Assembly (NCBI GenBank): GCA_937879855.1
Contig: CALFMO010000009.1
Location: 248,001 to 312,000, forward strand
Source of the DNA: an uncultured Acidobacteriaceae bacterium
GTDB lineage: Bacteria; Acidobacteriota; Terriglobia; Terriglobales; Acidobacteriaceae
Direction of reading: 5' to 3'
DNA length: 64,000 nt
Numbering within the stretch: the first letter of the stretch is position 1; each line of letters starts with the position of its first letter. Positions 60,293 through 64,000 of this stretch are shown piece after piece. Under the pieces are notes generated by a model. It was not told the DNA's origin. It ran no database searches and saw only the letters and a list, made by a program, of their open reading frames with translations. The translations under genes and the position numbers were made by a program.

Positions 60293-61744
60293 CTAGCGTG
60301 CTGCACGAGGTTGGCGACGGGCACCGCGATCCGCTGGGAATTGCAGATATTCTTTGGCATTCCGGTAGCAGATGTCTTCAATCATGCCACCCAGTAACGC
60401 ATCATCGTCCGGCAGTTCCCCCCGCATCACGTCCTGTCCGACGATATCGCAAAGGACCCGCCGGAAATACTCGTGCCGCGGATAGGACATGAACGAACGC
60501 GAGTCGGTCACCATGCCCACAAAACGTGACAGCAGGCCGATGTTCGAGAGAGCCTCGATTTGCTCCGTGATTCCCTGCTTCTGATCCAGGAACCACCACG
60601 CCGTTCCGTACTGAAGCTTGCCCCCCTTATTCCCATCTTGTTTCTCTCTATCTTGGAAACAGCCGACCAAAGTGGCGAACTGAAATGTGTCCTTCGGGTT
60701 GACGTTGTAAACGATCATCTGCGGCAGCGCGTTCTCGCGCGCCAGCAAGTCGAGGTAGGCAGCCAGATGCTCGCCTTGAGGAAAATCACCAACGGCGTCA
60801 TAACCCGTATCGGGCCCAAGCGCCCGCCGGGCGGCTGTATTCACATTGCGCAGCGCTCCCAGGTGCAATTGCTTCGTCCACCCCTTCTCCGCGTCGAGCC
60901 GCCCAAAGAAAAGCATCATGAACGAAGCAAACTGGATGCGCTCATCTGCATTGACGCTCTTCCCCTTACGCGCCTTCGCGAAGATCGCCGCCGCCACTCG
61001 CTCCGAACACGGCGTCGAATAACAATAGTCCAATCCGTGGTCCGAGAGGCGCCCGCCCTGGGAATGAAACGAGTCGTGCCGTTTTTTAAGCGCCTGCAGA
61101 AAAGTTGCCAGATTCCGTATATCGACGTTTGCAACCTTCGAGAGCTTCTCCACCCACGGCACAAACTGCTGATCGCCCGCCGCCAGAGCCTTATCTGGAC
61201 GGAACGCCGGAAAAACCCGTGCCGGAAGATTCGACTTCGCAATTTGTCGATGATGCCGGAGATCGTCGGTGGGATCGTCGGTGGTGCACACAACTTCAAC
61301 GCGGAATTTCTGCAGGATGGCCTGCGCCGTCAACTCTTTCGAGAGCAGAGCATTCGCCCGCTCCCAGATCGCCGGAGCCGACTTCTCATCTAGCAACTCA
61401 CTGATGCCAAAAAAACGTTGCAACTCCAGGTGCGTCCAATGGGAGAGCGGATTGCGCAGCGTATAGGGAACGGTTCGCGCCCAAGCCAGAAACTTCTCGT
61501 ACGGCGGCGCGCCTCCGGTAATGTATTTTTCCGGCACTCCATTGGCCCGCATCGCCCGCCATTTATAGTGGTCTCCCTCCAGCCAGATCTCGTAGAGGTT
61601 GGCGAAGCGACGGTTCTCAGCAATGTCCCGGGCGGAAAGATGACAGTGGTAGTCGAGAATGGGCTGATGCTCGGCGAACTGATGGTAGAGGCGGCGTGCT
61701 TTATCATTTGATAGAAGAAAGTCTTCGGTGAGAAAGCCGGTCAT
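60293..61744 (-). CDS. uxaC: Glucuronate (uronate) isomerase UxaC
   Basis: The 483-residue cytoplasmic enzyme interconverts D-glucuronate and D-fructuronate (or galacturonate and tagaturonate). It has the amidohydrolase-type metal pair H33-C-H35 in ILDYHCHLS, VPYTLRNPLSHWTHLELQRF, and MVTDSRSFMSYPRHEYFRR, all close to known UxaC. Length fits the family (about 470). ATG 61744 is preferred over the frame open to 61798. It is divergent from the ExuT-like gene and shares its control region. Confidence 0.95.
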   Translation of the reverse strand: MTGFLTEDFLLSNDKARRLYHQFAEHQPILDYHCHLSARDIAENRRFANLYEIWLEGDHYKWRAMRANGVPEKYITGGAPPYEKFLAWARTVPYTLRNPLSHWTHLELQRFFGISELLDEKSAPAIWERANALLSKELTAQAILQKFRVEVVCTTDDPTDDLRHHRQIAKSNLPARVFPAFRPDKALAAGDQQFVPWVEKLSKVANVDIRNLATFLQALKKRHDSFHSQGGRLSDHGLDYCYSTPCSERVAAAIFAKARKGKSVNADERIQFASFMMLFFGRLDAEKGWTKQLHLGALRNVNTAARRALGPDTGYDAVGDFPQGEHLAAYLDLLARENALPQMIVYNVNPKDTFQFATLVGCFQDREKQDGNKGGKLQYGTAWWFLDQKQGITEQIEALSNIGLLSRFVGMVTDSRSFMSYPRHEYFRRVLCDIVGQDVMRGELPDDDALLGGMIEDICYRNAKEYLQFPADRGARRQPRAAR

Positions 61745-61823
61745 TGGCACGTGCTCAAGCGGCGAATCCGCGGAGTCTACTCTATGGCAGCAAGCCAAGA
61801 ATCATATCAGTTCAGTGAACCCC

Positions 61824-61853
61824 TTGACGGAGTGGGCTTGCGCGATGTGTAGT
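61824..61853 (+). promoter_or_regulatory. Candidate promoter of the ExuT-like gene
   Basis: TTGACG at 61824-61829 and TGTAGT at 61848-61853 are separated by 18 bases. The predicted start (about 61860) falls inside the palindrome at 61855-61868, giving a leader of only some 23 bases. Confidence 0.4.
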
Positions 61854-61854
61854 G

Positions 61855-61868
61855 TTGCACCAGTGCAA
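61855..61868. promoter_or_regulatory. Palindromic operator TTGCACcaGTGCAA
   Basis: This is a perfect 6-2-6 inverted repeat just after the predicted -10 of the ExuT-like gene and 15 bases before its GTG. Its position suits a repressor of hexuronate genes of the LacI or GntR type. No such regulator gene is in the window. Confidence 0.5.
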
Positions 61869-61882
61869 GTCCTCATGATCCC

Positions 61883-63181
61883 GTGAACACAGGCCCCGCA
61901 TCCCTCGCCATCGACGGAGCGACAGCTCAGCCTACAGGTCCGTTCGGCCGCCGGCGCTGGCTGATCTGTGCCCTGTTGTTTTTCGCCACCTCCGTCAATT
62001 ACATGGACCGCCAGGTCATCGGTCTGCTCAAGCCGACTCTGCAACTGCAATTCGGTTGGACCGAGGTCGGCTACAGCAACATCGTCCTCGCTTTCCAGTT
62101 CGCCTACGGCGCCGGATTGCTGTTCATCGGAAAACTCATCGATCGGTTGGGCACGCGCAAGGGGTTTTCACTGGCAGTGCTGCTGTGGAGTGTCGCTGCC
62201 ATGGCTCACGCGGCTGCAAGTTCGGTATTTCAGTTCGCCGCGGCGCGCTTTGCCCTGGGATTTGGCGAGGCCGGCAGCTTCCCGGCCTGCGTGAAAGCGG
62301 TGGCGGAGTGGTTTCCCAAACGCGAGCGCGCTCTGGCAACAGGCCTTTTCAATTGCGGCTCCAACATCGGCGCAATTCTCACACCGCTCATCGTGCCCTG
62401 GCTCACCTACCGCTTTGGATGGCGCATGGCTTTCATCGCCACCGGAGCTTTGGGATTCATCTGGATCGTAGGCTGGCTTGCGATATATCGGCGCCCGGAA
62501 GAAGATAAATTCTGTTCCCCCGCGGAACGGGCTTATATCCAAAGTGATGTTGAGGAGCACACCGAGACAATTTCGTTGCGCTCCATGATCACCCATCGCC
62601 AGGCCTGGGCCGTGGCATTGGGCAAGTTTTTTACCGATCCCATCTGGTTCGTTTATCTCTTCTGGATGCCCGATTTCCTGAACCGTAATCTTGGGTTGGA
62701 CCTGCGCGGCATGGCCTTGCCGCTTTTCATCATTTACAGCGGCGCGAGTGTGGGCAGCGTCGCAGGAGGATGGCTTTCATCCTTCCTCTTAAAGCGAGGG
62801 TGGAGCGTCAACGCCAGCCGCAAGACCGCGCTGTTCGTGTGCGCTTTGGCGGTTACGCCCATCATGATTGCTGCGGCCACCAAGAATGCTTGGCTGGCGG
62901 TTTTCCTGATCGCCATCGCAGCCGGAGCTCACCAGGGCTGGTCGGCAAATATCTACACCCTCGCTTCGGACATGTTTCCAAAAAGCGCGGTCGCGGCCGT
63001 CGTCGGTTTCTCCACGATGATCGGAATGATTGCCGGAATGTTCGTATCCAAAGTCGTCGGCTACATCCTGCAGAGCACCGGTTCCTACGTCCCTGTCTTC
63101 GTGATGGCCGGCTTGGCTTATCTGGTCGCATTTTGCTTCGTGCAGTTGCTGGCGCCCCGGCTTGAGCCCGCGAAGATGTGA
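61883..63181 (+). CDS. exuT: MFS hexuronate transporter, ExuT-like
   Basis: The 432-residue inner-membrane protein has 12 helices of the ACS/ExuT branch of the major facilitator family (N-terminal RRRWLICALLFFATSVNYMD and FGEAGSFPACVKAVAEWFP). It should import glucuronate or galacturonate with protons. GTG 61883 is the best start; its ribosome binding site is weak. It is flanked by uxaC (divergent) and a mannonate-dehydratase-type gene (93 bases downstream, same strand). Substrate is inferred from this context. Confidence 0.88.
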   Translation: MNTGPASLAIDGATAQPTGPFGRRRWLICALLFFATSVNYMDRQVIGLLKPTLQLQFGWTEVGYSNIVLAFQFAYGAGLLFIGKLIDRLGTRKGFSLAVLLWSVAAMAHAAASSVFQFAAARFALGFGEAGSFPACVKAVAEWFPKRERALATGLFNCGSNIGAILTPLIVPWLTYRFGWRMAFIATGALGFIWIVGWLAIYRRPEEDKFCSPAERAYIQSDVEEHTETISLRSMITHRQAWAVALGKFFTDPIWFVYLFWMPDFLNRNLGLDLRGMALPLFIIYSGASVGSVAGGWLSSFLLKRGWSVNASRKTALFVCALAVTPIMIAAATKNAWLAVFLIAIAAGAHQGWSANIYTLASDMFPKSAVAAVVGFSTMIGMIAGMFVSKVVGYILQSTGSYVPVFVMAGLAYLVAFCFVQLLAPRLEPAKM

Positions 63182-63273
63182 TTTCGACTCTTCCTCATTG
63201 GCGATGAACCGGGATCGGGAGCCGCGAACCTGCTGTTTTCGATACACTCTCTGGAATTGGCGAGGAGACTCTT

Positions 63274-64000
63274 GTGAAGATCACGGATGCCAAGGTATTC
63301 GTCACTTGTCCGGGACGAAACTTTGTGACCTTGAAAATTTCAACCGACGAAGGCGTCTACGGGTTGGGAGACGCGACTCTGAACGGCCGCGAGCTGGCGG
63401 TCGCTTCTTACCTGACCGACCATCTCATCCCCTGCCTGATTGGCCGCGATCCCTTCCAGACGGAAGACGTCTGGCAATATCTTTACCGCGGCTCGTATTG
63501 GCGCCGCGGGCCCGTGACTATGACGGCGATCGCCGCGGTCGATATGGCGCTGTGGGACATCAAGGGCAAAGCGCTGAAGACGCCGGTCTATAACTTGCTC
63601 GGCGGGCAGAGTCGAACCGGAGTGCTGGTGTACGGGCACGCGAACGGTCGCGATATTGAGGAGACTGCCGAAGAAGTCGCGAAATACAAAGAAATGGGAT
63701 ACCTTGCTGTCCGCGCCCAGAGCGGAATTCCCGGCCTGCCGTCCACCTACGGAGTTGCCCACGACAAGCTCTATTACGAACCTGCGGAGAAGGGCTTGCC
63801 CCCGGAGAACGTCTGGTCGACCGAAAAGTATCTTCTGCACGTCCCCAAGCTGTTCGAGGCGCTGCGCCTGAAGTTTGGCGACGATCTTCACTTGCTTCAC
63901 GATGTTCACCACCGCTTGACTCCGATCGAAGCGGCACGTCTGGGAAAGAGTTTGGAGCCCTATCATCTATTTTGGCTGGAAGACGCGGTCGCGGCCGAAT
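63274..64000 (+). CDS. manD: Enolase-superfamily D-mannonate dehydratase type, cut by window end
   Basis: GTG 63274, six bases after GAGGAG, opens a frame running to the window end (242 codons visible). The sequence matches the ManD branch of the enolase superfamily: capping domain, NFVTLKISTDEGVYGLGDAT, SYWRRGPVTMTAIAAVDMAL, YGVAHDKLYYEPA, and the metal-ligand/acid region LLHDVHHRLTP. It would convert D-mannonate to 2-keto-3-deoxygluconate, the step after UxaC and mannonate oxidoreductase. Some members of this branch act poorly on mannonate, so the symbol is provisional. Confidence 0.88.
   Translation, partial: MKITDAKVFVTCPGRNFVTLKISTDEGVYGLGDATLNGRELAVASYLTDHLIPCLIGRDPFQTEDVWQYLYRGSYWRRGPVTMTAIAAVDMALWDIKGKALKTPVYNLLGGQSRTGVLVYGHANGRDIEETAEEVAKYKEMGYLAVRAQSGIPGLPSTYGVAHDKLYYEPAEKGLPPENVWSTEKYLLHVPKLFEALRLKFGDDLHLLHDVHHRLTPIEAARLGKSLEPYHLFWLEDAVAAE

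Noticed and set aside
1..64000. Search for tRNA, rRNA, CRISPR, insertion sequences, prophage or toxin-antitoxin genes
   Set aside because: None was recognised by eye on either strand. A covariance-model or profile search could still find a small RNA that I missed.

Overview
This is a moderately GC-rich bacterial chromosome segment, most likely from a soil member of the Acidobacteriota (Terriglobia/Koribacter-like). That assignment is an inference. It rests on the VWA protein type of this phylum at 809-1888, secreted proteins with the short C-terminal Ig/cell-wall segments common there, many NarL-type two-component proteins, TPR-rich secreted proteins and a carbohydrate-active gene set. I saw no rRNA, tRNA, CRISPR array, insertion sequence or phage gene. 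Frames were judged from reading frames, start sites, ribosome binding sites and motifs only.

Region 1 (1-3.7 kb) is signalling: four similar NarL-family response regulators on the minus strand (one cut by the window edge, two without any DNA-binding domain) and a secreted von Willebrand A protein. Region 2 (4-28 kb) looks like an envelope or exopolysaccharide locus. A six-gene minus operon (10752 to 4049) encodes a GT-C-like membrane protein, three small exported proteins, a GH99-like lipoprotein and a nucleotidyltransferase-like protein. Opposite it run a 1441-residue TPR/beta-barrel outer-membrane protein and a Wzx-like flippase fused to a ParB-like domain. Further on are a TPR protein, a DUF5666 protein, a phosphoesterase, a second GH99-like enzyme, a group-1 glycosyltransferase, a thymidylate-kinase-like protein, a STAS protein and a degenerate sugar nucleotidyltransferase.

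Region 3 (28-52 kb) holds an ECF sigma factor, a TonB-like protein, three HPK7-type histidine kinases and a very large cytosolic hybrid kinase with about 13 HAMP units resembling fungal Nik1/Os-1. Between them lie many short stress-associated genes: DUF3309, DUF1328, DUF5670/lmo0937-like, BON proteins, a YflT-like protein, a bacterioferritin-like protein and a SYLF protein. Most have strong ribosome binding sites and several are followed by clear intrinsic terminators.

Region 4 (52-64 kb) is plant-polymer and uronate metabolism plus envelope quality control. A GH3-PA14 enzyme and a CE15-like esterase form one unit. UxaC, an ExuT-like hexuronate transporter and a mannonate-dehydratase-type enzyme (cut by the window end) form another. 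Between them lie a cytochrome c, an HtrA protease and a BlaI/M56 regulator pair. A 17-base element with dyad symmetry is shared, with one mismatch, by the promoters of the BlaI-like gene and of htrA. I read this as a BlaI-M56-HtrA envelope-stress circuit unrelated to beta-lactams, because the M56 protein has no penicillin-binding sensor domain. This is the best candidate for an undescribed system in the window.
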